Shown in pieces: positions 23,606 to 36,037 of a stretch of DNA of 64,000 nt; position 1 is the stretch's first letter; each line of letters opens with the position of its first letter. This stretch comes from Physcomitrium patens (Eukaryota > Streptophyta > Bryopsida > Funariales > Funariaceae). The notes under the pieces were generated by a model, which saw nothing but the letters and a program-made list of their open reading frames with translations, had not been told where the DNA came from and did no database searches. The stretch lies in contig NC_037271.1 in NCBI RefSeq assembly GCF_000002425.4, positions 2,607,272-2,671,271 of the forward strand. The letters run 5' to 3'. The translations under genes and the position numbers were made by a program.

Positions 23606-25030
23606 TGTCATATTGTGGTTTGGCTATTATGTGAAAATAATACACATATATATTTAATATATGATTTATTATATAATGTAGTGAGAGGCATGTTATTAGA
23701 TTTTAGTTGGTTACAAAATGTGATTAGATTACTATTTTGAAGTAGTTATTTTAAAATGACTATTATTAAAGTTGATTTTATACTGATAATAGTTTTATAT
23801 ATTCAGAGCTACTTTTATTAGATATTGACAACTCTTAAAATATTATTATATTTCTTTTATTTGATGTTTAGGGCATATATTATATAAATCTTATAAGAAA
23901 AAGAGTTGAAAGAGGTTTTGATAGCAAAAAAAGTAGTTAAGACATCTTTATAGATGAATGGAGATGGATGATAAGAATCTCTATTGCTATTGGCCAAAAG
24001 GCATGCCTAATGAGCTTCAAGGAGGCTGCCTAAGGCCTTATCAATAATTAGGATTATTATTTTGAAGGAATTCAAATGTAAGAAACTAGGATTAGAAACT
24101 TTAGGTTTTTGGCTATGGTTTTGGTACAAATTTTGTGTAATTTGGAGTTTTTATGAAAGTGATATAGGCATTGTATTGATTTTCTATCTACTATCATTCT
24201 TTTAAACATAACGCACACATACAAAAAGTAATGAAGGATCAGCAACTAAGATTAAAGAAAGCACTTTTTTGGCTATATTTTTTATATAATCTTTAATAAA
24301 TTCTAAGCTAAGATGAAGGAATTATAAAAAGTTGATGTCAACACTTGCAATCTAAGGATAGTAAGTAACTTAATTTACTAATGGTTATGTTTTGAGCTAT
24401 AACTTAAGCAACTTGATAAGATTTTAGCCAAAGATTTCTAAGAATGTATATTATCATATTGCTAAACTTTTTTTGTAGTAAAGCTTAAGAATAAATTCTA
24501 CAACATCTAGATATTTGAGAAAAAATGAGTAGTTGAATCAAGAGAGTTAAATTTCTAAAGTTTGAGGGAAAAAAATCTTTTATGGAGGAAAAATATTTTA
24601 AAAATATTTTACTATATTTTGGATATTTTATACAAAATAAAAGGAGTCTTGAGTGCCAAGACTTTATATATATGTTGAAGATAGAGATATAGAACTATAG
24701 CAAAATTATGATATAAAAATGGATTTTTGTAAGAAGATTATAGATTTTCTTTAAGCTTATTAGATTTCATGCTTATTAACAAATGATTTAATTATGATTC
24801 GATATAGCAAAAAATGTTACAAAATTTCTAAATACTTTAAAAATCCTTATGTATAAAGCTTTTCAAATATAAAAGAATTTTATCAATAGAATATCTTTTG
24901 ATGTTATTATATTTATTTGGCCTTTATAATAAGAATAAATTATTTATTAGAACTTATCTAATAAAATAAAGCTAAATTTTCTACAACTAAGTATCCGGTA
25001 CATTCCCAAATAAAAAATCATTCTTCACAA
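23606..25030. mobile_element. Unidentified insert in element X RNase H (LTR-like ends)
   Basis: F2 similarity stops at 23605 and resumes at about 25035. The insert begins TGTCATATTG and ends near CTTCACAACA, so it has TG...CA ends like an LTR of about 1.4 kb. No coding content was seen and no clear target duplication was found. Confidence 0.35.
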
Positions 25031-25781
25031 CAATTATAACTAGACTCAAAGTGCCTTCTAAATAATAATGCCGTTTTTAAAATGAATCTACAAGAGCAAG
25101 GAACTCTTTGTTATGGATGTCATAATTAATCTTGGTTGCTAAAAAAATTCAGAAATGAAAAGCTACTAAATGGAGTTTATTATCTACTCCTATTTGTATC
25201 TTAATGAAGATCTAATTCTTAATGAAGATCCAAATAGTAATTACTATTATACATCTTTAATTTTTCTTTGAATCTTCTAATCTATGATAGTCTAGACCTT
25301 CTTTGAATCCATCATTAGACCTTTGTTGGAAATAATGTATCTTAAGAAGTCAATTTGAATAGTTTAGAATATACACTTTTTTAACTTGGCATATAATTAT
25401 GTATCTTTAAATTTTTATAACACATAATGAATATAAACTTTATGATCTTCTATATTCTTAGAGTAGATTAAGTTGTTGTCTAAATAATAAATGACAAAAC
25501 CATCAAGAAACTCACAATAGACATCATTCATTAGATATTAAAAAGCAACTAGTATATTTATAAGTCCAAAAGCCATGACATTATATTCAAAATGCTCATA
25601 CTTGGTTTAAAATATAGTTTTCTATTCATCTCTTTTTTTAATTTATATTAAATCATATGCTCCTTATAGATCTATTTTTATATAGATCATTGCTTAATTG
25701 AATTGATCAAAAAGTTTTGAAATCAAAGATAGAGGATACTTATTCTTGATGGTAATCTTGTTGAGTCCTCAATAGTTGTGA

Positions 25782-26612
25782 TTCTTTTTTTACTTACTCT
25801 AGACTAATCTAATCAGAATAAACTTATATAGAGCAATTCAAATATGGAAAAAGACTATTTGCATGAGTTTTCATATAAAGGTCAGACAATTAACTATCTC
25901 TTGATCAACTAAAATATCCAGGAATGCTATATGTCTTTTGCATTCTATCAAAGAAAATATTGCAATTGATAATTCTATCTTATCTATTCACTATCTCATC
26001 TCTTTTTCAAACTAATGTCAATAATAGATAATACTATACTATCTTAAAATACTGTATAAAATATTTCATAATGCAATCTTTGAAATTCTCCAAAACTAAC
26101 TATCATCTCCAGTAATCTATTTCATACAATTCTAGACTCCATAGACTTCTTCTTAAATCTCAATATTCAATGTATTATAATTCTCTCAATTATATCTATA
26201 CTTCACAAACATCTTCAATCATCAACTTTCCAATCCTTTACTGATAATTCAGCATACAATATATTCAATTTCTCATTTAACATCATCTATATCAAATCTT
26301 TCCTTCATTCTAGAATTTCACTTCATATTATTCAAATTCTATCCATTACTCTTCTTCTACAAGAAAACAAAGAAACAAAGATGTAGCACTAAGCTTATCC
26401 TAGCTCATGATTATCACAGTTTGGCCTTTTCTTCTTCTTCTTCAAACTACTTATGTTTTTCTTCAAAATGCTAACCACTACACAATTGATGATAATTACT
26501 TTTTTTGACTACATCATCCATCATGCCTTCTTAATTATCCAATCATTAGTTTATTAGCTTCTCTTAAACCTACATACTATGTATTATAAAATAAAAAATA
26601 TCTCACCCATTC
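25782..26612. mobile_element. Unidentified insert in element X reverse transcriptase
   Basis: F2 RT similarity breaks after a CCTCAATAG motif and resumes at TCAACATATATTTG. The 830 or so inserted bases are AT-rich, pyrimidine-biased on the plus strand, and match nothing else I recognise in the window. Confidence 0.35.
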
Positions 26613-27050
26613 TACAATAGTCAACATATATTTGTAGAGATCCAATTTTTTTTCTTAACAAATAAGATAGGAGCCCTAGTTGGAGATTTTAAATGGCATA
26701 AGAAATTCTTAGCCAAATTCTCATCAATGTATTCTTTAAGAGCGGTCAACTAGTTTCATAATAGGTTATAGATTGGTCTAAATGGTGGTTGAGCTCTTTC
26801 TTAAAGATCAATAGAACAATCAAAAGGATGATGTTTTAAAAGATTATCTACATTTTTTTTTTCAAAAAAATCTTGAAAATCTTAATACTAGCTAAGAATA
26901 TTATTTGAAGTCTTTCTACCATCAAAAATAAGCATGGCATATATAAAAAAAGATGATCCTTCTTTTTGTGGCATGCATGAAAGCTCTTGCACCAACCTAT
27001 AAGGATTTGGATATACTAGACTTATATATTTTTATTTAACTAATGAGATT

Positions 27051-27488
27051 TTAGATTAAACTATCAAAAAAATTAAAATTATAAAAAATCCAATTTATTT
27101 GAAGATTATATTTTTTTAAGTAAGATAATCCTAATATAATCCAATTAAACAGAGATTTTATTACATTAAGTATTACTATACTATTATAATCTTTAATTGC
27201 TACATCTAAAGGAACAATCTCATGTATAATATTTGTAGAAGATAGCAAATGACCATCTATGACTTCTATATGTAAAGATTTAATTTTCTTCATTAACAAT
27301 ATCTCTTATTTTTTGACAAAATCTTCATCTATAAAATAGGTTAAGGCTCCTAAATCTAATAAAGCTAAGATTTTTTGATTTTTTGGTGCTAAATAAAGTT
27401 CTATTGTAAAACAAGGTGAAGGGTCTGAGGAGAAAATATGACCTTTATTAGAAATTACACAAGATTTCAATTGCATGGTCTTCATCAT
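27051..27488 (-). pseudogene. Element X aspartic protease remnant
   Basis: Two adjacent open pieces read FTIELYLAPKNQK...LLDLGALTYFIDEDF and HIEVIDGHLLSS...ILGLSYLKKYNLQINWI. They match the protease of the 29350-37688 element. The catalytic D-S-G is changed to D-L-G, a one-base C-to-T change, so this copy is inactive. Confidence 0.7.
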
Positions 27489-28536
27489 AGTTGGAAAAAC
27501 TTTTTTTTTGACATATTGTCTTCTTTTGCAACCATAATTTTCATTTTCTAGTTGTGTTTTTTCCTTGGAAAATATTGAGTACTATGTTTAGCTTCTCCAT
27601 AATGTAAACATAAGCCTTTTTGACATTTTTGAATCTTTTTTTGTTGAGTGACGGATTTAAAATGTACCATATTACTTTATATTGGTTCTTGCCTTCATGA
27701 ATAAGTTTCTAAAAACTTGAGAGTTGTTGTCATTATTTGATTTGTTCTTCTCCAGCTAAGTTTTTGTTCTTGACAACTTTCAAATAATCAATTTTTGCAT
27801 ATAGTAGCTTGAGCAATAAATTGTTTCAAAGATTTTTCCTTTGGCATTGTCAATAATAAATCTTTGACATTATCCTTCAACCTATATTGAAATTGATTGG
27901 TAAAGGCTTTGTCATTCCAATCTATATTGCAAGTAAGATTTTGGAATTTAACAGTATATATGATGCCTAACCGTGATCTTTATTGTGAAGATAAGAGCTT
28001 AGTTTTTACTACTTCTTTTTGCTCACTCTCTCCAAATATAGCTGTAAACACTTCTAAGAATGAATTCAAATAATAAAAGAGTTGAAAATATTTTTTATTA
28101 AAGATGCAAATCAAGAAAGAGCATTTCTTGATAGAAGTATGCCTATGAATCTGACTTAAGTAAATCCATTAATGTATTAAAAGAGATACAACCTTAGATA
28201 GAACTTCACTTATTGCAAAAATCCTCAAATTTTTGATCTTGTTCCTTCAAACTTCTCACACATATTAATCCTTGTCCTTATCATACTTATAGAAGTAAAC
28301 TTTTTAAATTTGGTTAAAAAGTCGATCTACTTACTTTCTTCAATTGTACAATTTCTTGACGTAAACTTTGAATTTTTTTCATAGACATAGGAATAATACC
28401 TCTATGATTCATGTTGAAAATACATTAAATTTTTATTCTTAGAATATTAAAAAGCTCGTGAAGATCTGTAATAGTTAAAAAATTATTCTTACTTCTAAAA
28501 TAAGATAAAAATAATAAGTTAGTACTCTTATCAAAT

Positions 28537-29070
28537 TATCAAGGACATGAATCTTGAAAAAAATAAACCTTAATATACTCTTGTGTCACTCAAAAGAACT
28601 AGAAAGTCACTCAAAGATGATATGATATTAAATTAGAATAGCTATTATCAAAGATAAAAAGATTAAAAAGTCTTAAAATAAGATTAAAGAATAGTAAGGC
28701 ATTGACAAGAGTGAAGAAGGCTTAAGATTATATATGCCTCCATATATAATTTTAACTAGGAACTATGTGGCAATATCCTATAGGACCTCCAAAGCATGTT
28801 GATTTTGTAAGACACGTATCTTAACTTGCATGGCAAGTTTTCTATATGTAGACCATACAATTAACTTGTTCTATAAGCTACCAATTCATGGTTAATTTTT
28901 TGACCAAGTTCCTTATCTATCAATCAATTATAAACACATATAAAGTCAAAACAATATTTATGAAGCTTCCAAAAAGCTTCTCTAGAAAATATTATGAAAA
29001 TATATTATTTTTACTTATTTCTATTTAATCATATAGATTAATATTAGAATAAATATGTATGTTCATAGCA
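28537..29070 (-). repeat. 5' LTR of element X
   Basis: Plus-strand ends TATCAAGGACATG and GTTCATAGCA; 534 bp. The R-start complement TTGACAAGAGT lies at 28702-28712. The primer-site candidate is at 28524-28534, two bases outside the LTR, and is 10 of 11 complementary to the R start. Confidence 0.7.
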
Positions 29071-29349
29071 ACTTGCTACATTCTTAGATAAATGTATAGT
29101 AATATTTGCATTTAATTTAAAACCACATAAGTCTAAAAGCTTCAAAAGTTCTTACAAGCTTTAAAATTGAGTCAACTTGGACTTTAACTTGGTCTTCCAA
29201 GTCTTCCAAGTATTATAAGTTCTAGATCCAAATCAAATATTAATGGGCTCCACAAAATAATACAAGTGGGTATTTTATTGCAAAAGAATTCTTGTAGTTC
29301 TACTAGAATCACAAGATATATTAAACAAAATCACAAGATATACTTCTAT

Positions 29350-29910
29350 TGTCAAGGACAAGAACTCGATGAAAAAGTAATTCAGACAAGTGAGCCTTTA
29401 CTCAAAGAAAGGTAACAAAATATAAATAAATAAATATGTATATTGAAAGAGAAACTAGAATGGCTATTGCCAAAAGTCAAGAAAACTAGAGACCCTTGAA
29501 TCTAGACTGAAAGCAAGAAAAGAGTTGATAAGAGTGAAGAAGGCTTCACTCTTGTCTCTATATATATTATCTAACTAGGGGCTATGTGGCGACATTCTAT
29601 AGGACCTCCAATATGTGTTGACTTTGTAGGACACATGCCTTGACTTACAAGGCAAGTTTTTCTACGTGTGGGCTACATAGTTAGCTTGATCTTCAAGCTA
29701 ACAATATGTGTGGCACATGGCCAACTTGTTGACCACGTTTCTAATCCAAAAAGTCAATTAAAGACACCTGTGAAGTCAAAGAAGTGTCTATGAAGCTTTT
29801 GGGAAGCTTCCATATTAAATACTACAGAATTAACTTACTTTTATCTACTTTTACTTACTTCCACCTATTTGTATATGTAAGTACTAGCTTACATGAGTAT
29901 GTCCATGACA
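29350..29910 (-). repeat. 3' LTR of complete F2 element
   Basis: 561 bp, same length as the partner at 37128-37688 and very similar by eye. R-start complement TTGATAAGAGT at 29525-29535. Followed on the plus strand by ATCCTCCCTTCT, the complement of the polypurine tract. Confidence 0.9.
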
Positions 29911-30320
29911 TTATCCTCCCTTCTAGGGATGCGTTCCATGAGGAGCGATCACCATATGTTGAGAAAATCTATGATGCAACGAATTGTATTTGCCACATAC
30001 TCTAATCTTTGTTCTCTTCGAAGATGATTGATAGGGCCTTTCAACCATTGGTAGTCTCCCATACTAGGGCGGGAAGACCACCCAATTATTTAATCATTAT
30101 TGAGGCCTTCATAACTTCTTTCGAATAGAACATTTGAAACACCATCAAGAGTTGTTCCTACCTCTAGCAAAAACACCAAACATCGAGAGTTCTTTTCCAA
30201 ATCGTGATACCAAACGTATTGTATCTCGCCATCTATTCGAGGAAGAACATATCATTCTTGAAGATCTTCATCTCGATTGTGTCGTCTTGAAGGTTGTGAT
30301 AATCATAATATCTCGTCTGG

Positions 30321-32261
30321 TGTCGTATTACGTGCTTTCTTGCTCGAGAACGCACCGGACGTCTTGCTGTAGAAAGTAGTATGGAGATTCGCTAATATTC
30401 AAGCAGTTTATCGGTTTTTGATTATTGAAATATAAACGATTCCAAGAATATATCATAAATCTATACGCATGTCCTTCGATTACTTGCCAAAATCCATTTA
30501 TCCCAGCCGGTAGGTCTCTAAACATTACAGAGAACCCCAAACAACCCAATCTGCTAATCTCCGATACCGCTTTATACTCACGACCTTGTATCCACTGACT
30601 GTCTTGTTAGATTAACCCAAAAATTTTCATTCACTCCGCATACTCAATCCTATAGACACCTTTTTAATTCTTCAATCACAGACATAACTTCGATTTCACA
30701 AAACACTCAAGAGTAATCACACTCACTTCATTAAAACCCCGATTCACCAGTACAACACATTGACCTTTCAGCATTGATTGCCAGAAGTCTTCCCAAAATC
30801 CTATGAAGAAAAAAAAACTCCAATTCTCTGTCTTTTCTCCCCAGAAGCATGAAGCTAGCTCTCCCCCCTTAAAACCCTGATTCTTTCCTCCTTCATTTCT
30901 TAACCTATCCTCTCCTTTAATCCTAATTCTCCCTTCTTTCAAACCCTAGCCTCTGAATTTCTTCAATCTTTCATCTTGGATCTAAAATTGGCTCTGCCAT
31001 CAAAACTTTCTCCTCTCTTTTTTACCTTTTAAAAGGTTCTTTTTTCCAGAAACAACATTCTCTGAAACGGCACAGAGAACAGGACAACCTAAAACAGAAT
31101 CAAAACCCCCGTAATTGGGACCACATAGAGTGGCGCGACCAATTCAGGTCTCATATTGGCTAAGAGGCCCGTAGTAAGACCTGGATGTTTCCGTAATTGG
31201 GTCAAATTGGTCCTTCGCATCAGGCTTGCTCAGTCATCGATTTAATCCTTTCAATTCTGTTGACTCCCACTATTGGACTCGAATGGAGTATTTCGTTACT
31301 GATAAGTGTGCCCTGACCGACTATGACGGGGTGTCTGAAACTGGCCCCTGAATATTGGCACTGGAATTAGTCGTTGCTCCCAATATTTGAGGTAACTAAA
31401 CATTAATAAAAGTTCCCTTTCTTTATATTTTCATGGTATACTCATGTTACAACACGACATCCACCCCCTCTGAACTTGTGCATCCTCCGGTATGCACCAA
31501 TTTACCCAATTGCTGTTTGATTTATAATATATTCTCTACGTCTTTGTCCAGTTCATCTTCGTCACCTTCATTATCCAAATCACTTTCATCTTCTTGTTGC
31601 ATACCTAACTTGCATAATTCTCCTTCAATATCATATAATCTTTTTCTTTCTTTTCTTTTAAAATCATCAACTTTCTTATACATAATATTTCCATTCTCCA
31701 AAATACCAATAAAACTCGCATCAAAGGCACCTTCATCTCGCAAGAGTACCTCCTCTTTTGTACCTCCATAATCTCGCTTTATAGTGGAATTGGCTCTACC
31801 GTCAGAGCTTTCTCCTCCATTCTTTGCCTTTTAAAAGGTTCTTTTTTTCAGAAACAATGTTCTCTGAAACAACACAGAGAACAGGACAACCTAAAATGGA
31901 ATCGAAACCCCCGTAAACGAGACCACATTGAGTGGCTCGACCAATTTAGGTCTCATATTGGCTAAGAGGCCCGTAGTAAGACTTGGATGTTCCCGTAATT
32001 GGGTCAAATTGGTCCTTCGCGTCAGGTTTGCTTAGTCATCGATTTAATCCTTTCAATTCTGTTGACTCCCACTATTGGACTCGAACGGAGCATTTTGTTA
32101 CTGGTAAGTGTGCCCTGATCAATTGTGATGGGGTGTTTGAAATTGGCCCCTGAATATTGGCACTGGAATCGGTCATTGCTCCTAATATTCGACGTAACTG
32201 AACATTAATAAAAGTCTCCTTTCTTTATATTTTCATAGTATACTCATGTTACAATACGACA
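30321..32261 (-). mobile_element. Internally deleted F1-related element nested in F2
   Basis: A full 3' LTR lies at 30321-31459 (TGTCGTATTACG...CAACACGACA). A 3' internal piece, 31460-31776, has a polypurine tract (complement of TCCACCCCCTCTG) and an acidic pol tail. A 5' LTR fragment, 31777-32261, repeats 30980-31459. The missing middle runs from within the 5' LTR to the end of pol. This subfamily lacks the telomere-like array of the other F1 LTRs. Flanks TCTGG and CCGAT do not form a target duplication. Confidence 0.7.
31522..31776 (-). pseudogene. F1 pol C-terminal tail fragment
   Basis: The minus strand encodes an acidic, Lys-rich tail (RDEGAFDASFIGILENGN ... DEDELDKDVENIL) ending just before a GGTGCATACCGGAGGATGC-type stretch. 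The same stretch follows the F1 pol at 2921-2955. This links the element to F1, though the tail itself differs from that at 2790-2921. Confidence 0.55.
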
Positions 32262-32437
32262 CCGATAAGTCAGCAAATGAAGGCTCTTGAGTCAAATCCG
32301 CTGGTTGTTGGTTCTCCATCTCCTGAACATCACAACTACAAAGAAGCTACAAACAAGGATTGAAAGTAGAATGTTATCTTGCCTAGATGTTGTTTCTTTT
32401 ATAAAGAAGGTTTTCATCTTGATTTTGATGGATGTCG

Positions 32438-35400
32438 TCAATGAAAAGCCTCCACCACCTTTATTGCATTTATAAGATTCTTTATTGGCTCCCATGTGCA
32501 TTCACTAATACCATATCCGTGCCAATAGACCAGATATTTCAATTTATTTCGACGTCGCCTTGAATCTAAGACTTCTTCTACTTCAAACTCTTCATTATTG
32601 TCCACTTCTATAGGAGGAGGTGGAGCTTGTCGTCTTCTTGGTATGTCTACTATCTTGTATGATTCAAGAAGAGATACGTGGAATACTCGATGGATTTTTA
32701 TTGACTCCAATAGATGTAAACGACATGCAACTGGATTGATTTGTGTAGAAATAGAAAATGGTCCTAGTCTTCGATAGTCCAACTTGTCACAAGAACGAGT
32801 GGTCTTGATATTGCGACAAAGTAGCCATACCTTATCACCCATGAGGAATGGTGGTTGTTCCTTTCGATAGACATCCGCATTGACATTTTGTTGTTCTTGA
32901 GCCTCTTTTAACTACGCCTTCATCATTGCATGTAGCTCTGATAAATGAATCGCCAAATCTTTTGCAGCATGATTATCAACTTTTGAAAAGTCAAAAGTAT
33001 CAAGTCGTGGATGATAATCATAATTAGCAAAGAAAGGTGTTTATTTTGTAGAAAAATGTACCCTGTTATTGTAAGCAAACTCTGCCAATGGCAAAAGAAT
33101 TGTTCAATCATCTTATTGGTAGTTAATAGTACAACTTAAATATTGCTCCAAAACTTGATTAACATGCTCCGTTTGTCCATCGGTTTGAGGATGGAATGTC
33201 GAAGATAGTTTTATATCCACTTTTAGAATCTTGAAAAGAGTCCGCCAAAATCTTGATACAAATTGAATTCCCTTATCTAATATAATATCCTTGGATAATC
33301 CATGATAGCGATAGATATTGTCAAGAAAGAGCTTAGCTATTTCTTCACCTGTGATAGATTTTGTACATGGTACAAAATGTGCCATGTTGGTAAAATGATC
33401 TACTATCACGAATATAGAATCATAAGAACCTGAGATTGGAAGACCCGTGATGAAGTACATAGAAACAGAAGACCATAGTTGTTCTGGAATGGACAATGGC
33501 TGAAGAAGTCCAAAAGGCCAATGACGAGGAGTTTTTGATCTTGAGCAAACATCACATGATTATACAAAATCTTTGACTGCCTTTCACATTTGAGGCCACC
33601 AAAAATCCCTAGATATCAGTTCCAAAGTCTTATTATATCCAAAATATCATGCTGCTGAGAAGTCGTGACGAGCTTGAAGAATACGTAAACGTGCTTCTCC
33701 TTCTAGAACATATAGGCGTCCTTCAAAATAGAGTAGGTTGTTCTTGAATTCAAATTTAGAGGGATCATGAGATTTAGAAGAATTATTCTTGATATCATGA
33801 ACAAGAGAGTCTGAAGACATACTTAACTGGACTTTCTTAAAAAAAGTTAAATCAACAATCAATGTTGATTTTATTGCTCGAAGATGAAATTGCTCTGACT
33901 TCAAGAGAATCGTTCTTTGTTATTCAAAAGCTGCATCTCTTTCTTTTGGTCTAAGATAAGAACGTCTAGACAAGGCATCGGATAAATCTTGTTGTTTTCT
34001 TGGCCGATAAGTGATGATGAACTCGAATCTTGATAAAGACATGCTCCAATAAGCTTGATGATGATTTAATACGCGTGTTGACATAAAATATTCGAGGTTC
34101 TTATGATCCGTATACACGATGACTGAATTGGAAGCGCCTTCTAGATAATGACGCCATTCTTGAAAAGAATCCACAATTACAAGAAGTTCTTTGTCATGGA
34201 TCTCATAATTGATTTTTGCTACTGAGAATTTTCTTGAATGAAAAGCTACTGGATGAAGTTTTTCATCTGTTCTCATTTGTGATAAAATCGCACCCAGAGC
34301 AAAGTCTGATGCATTTGTTTCTATAAAGAATGCTTTGGAAAAATCAACACTATATAAGATTGGTACAGAAACAAACACTATCTTCAAAGATTCAAAAGCA
34401 ACTTTTGCTTCTTGATTCCATTCGAGTTTGTTTTTATTAGTCAAATGTGTAAGTAGAACTGCAACTCGATAGAAGTCTTTCATGAAGATCCGATAGTAGT
34501 TGGCAAATCCCAAAAAACATTGAACATCTCTTACCATTTTTTGGATCTTCCAATCTATAATAGTTTGAACTTTCTTAGGATCTATCATAAGTCCATCATT
34601 TGAAATGATGTAACCTAAAAAATCGACTTGAGTAGTATAGAATACACACTTTTTCATCTTGGCATAGAGTCTTGCATCTCTTAATTTTTGTAACACACGA
34701 CAAATATGAAGTTCATATTTTTTTGGATTCTTAGAATAGATCAAGATGTTGTCTAGATAATAGACCACAAAATCGTCCAAAAACTCTCGAAAAACATCAT
34801 TCATTAGATGTTGAAAAGCTGCTGGTACATTTGTAAGTCCAAAAGGCATGACGTTGTATTCAAAATGTCCATACCTAGTTTGAAACGCAGTCTTCCATTC
34901 ATCTCCTTCTTTGATGCGTACTAGATTGTATGCTCCCTGAAGATCTATTTTTGTATAGATCTTAGCTTGATTCAGCTGATCAAAAAGTCCAGATATTAAA
35001 GGTAGTGCATACATGCTCTTGATGGTAATCTTCTTGAGTCCTCGATAATCAACACACATCTACAATGATCCATCTTTTTTCTTCACAAATAGAATTGGAG
35101 CTCTTGTCGGAGATTTAGAATGGTGTATGAAATTCTTGGCTAGATTTTCTTCAATATACTCCTTGAGTTCAGTCAACTCATTTTATGATAAACTGTAGAT
35201 TATTCCGAATGGCGGTTGTACTCCTTCTTGAAAGTCAATTGAGTAATCATAGGGACGATGTTCCGGGAGTATATCTGCATTCTTTTTTTTGAATACATCT
35301 TGAAATTCTTGATATTGGCGTGGAATGCCACTTGAAGTCTTTTCACCAGTAGAAACAGGTGTGGCATAAATAATATATGGTGATTCTTTCATAGCAGCAT

Positions 35401-36037
35401 GCAAGAAAGCTTTTGTACTTATAAATACGGGTTTAATTGAACTGTACTTATGACTCTCTACTTGATAAACAACACTGTTAGTTATAGTTTTAGAGAAAGT
35501 AAGACTTTGGGAAATCCAATCTATTTGAAGGTTGTATTTTTCCAACCATGATAAACCTAAAATGACTAGATTAGAGGGAGATCTAATGATATTAAATACT
35601 ACAAAACTATTATGACTATTGATTATTACTTCTATAGGAAGGGTTTTGTGAGTAATATCTCCAGAAGACAATGGACGACCATCTATGACTTCTACATGAA
35701 TAGATTTAGTTTTCTTTACTAAAGATATGCTATGTCTTTTAGTAAATTCTTCATCTAAAAAACATGCTGAGGCTCCTGAATCTAACAAAGCAGAGACTTT
35801 GTAATGTTTAGGTCCTAAAATAATATTTAATGTAAAACAAGGAGAGGGCTCTGAGGAGAGAATAGGACCTTTATTAGATGTTGTGCAAGGTTCCATCCGC
35901 ATGGTTCCTATTATAGTTGGACAAACTCGTTTTCCGACATATTGTCTTCTTTCACAGCCATACTCCTTATTTTGTGATTGTGTCATTTTTTTAGACAATG
36001 TTGAGCAGTGTGCTTTGGTTCTCCACAATATAAACAT
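32438..36037 (-). pseudogene. F2 pol: protease, RT, RNase H, integrase, chromodomain
   Basis: A single frame with several stops. Protease: LLDSGASACFLDEEF near 35780. RT: 35059-34700, where the catalytic box reads YLDN instead of YLDD. RNase H: ETNASD where DASD is usual, and YTDHKNLEYF; both changes are Asp to Asn. Integrase: DIILDKGIQF and TDGQTEHVNQ; the first catalytic Asp is replaced (SMYFITGLP). C-terminal chromodomain at about 32640-32480: EVEEVLDSRRRRNKLKYLVYW. Stops lie near 35181, 35060, 33645, 33112 and 32438. Pol is in the -1 phase relative to gag. The chromodomain identifies it as a chromovirus. Confidence 0.9.

Larger units (their letters stand above)
18700..29070 (-). mobile_element. 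Old F2 chromovirus (element X), exploded by nested insertions
   Basis: The LTRs are 18700-19250 (3', carrying a poly(A) at 18720-18751) and 28537-29070 (5'). On the minus strand the internal order is a primer site (28524-28534), gag with a zinc-knuckle remnant (about 28450-27560), protease (27488-27051), RT and RNase H (about 26800-25035, with a break), integrase and chromodomain tail (about 23400-22100), and the post-pol ORF remnant (19559-19253). Inside lie an F1 fragment (from 19560), a plus-strand F2 fragment (21110-22095) and two unidentified inserts (about 23606-25030 and 25782-26612). All coding parts carry stops. Confidence 0.7.
29949..32319 (-). pseudogene. Post-pol additional ORF of F2 element, split by nested F1
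   Basis: The likely start codon is at 32319 (MENQQPADLTQEPSFADL), about 120 bases after the pol end. The reading is broken at 32262 by the nested element, resumes at 30320 and ends with TGA at 29949-29951. The second part contains RRHNRDEDLQ, LVFLLEVGTT, NVLFERSYEG and YQWLKGPINHLRREQ in the same order as the intact 108-codon ORF at 57012-57338. It carries two further stops. Function unknown; no known retroelement domain was recognised. Conservation between two otherwise distinct families suggests a genuine third gene. Confidence 0.65.
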
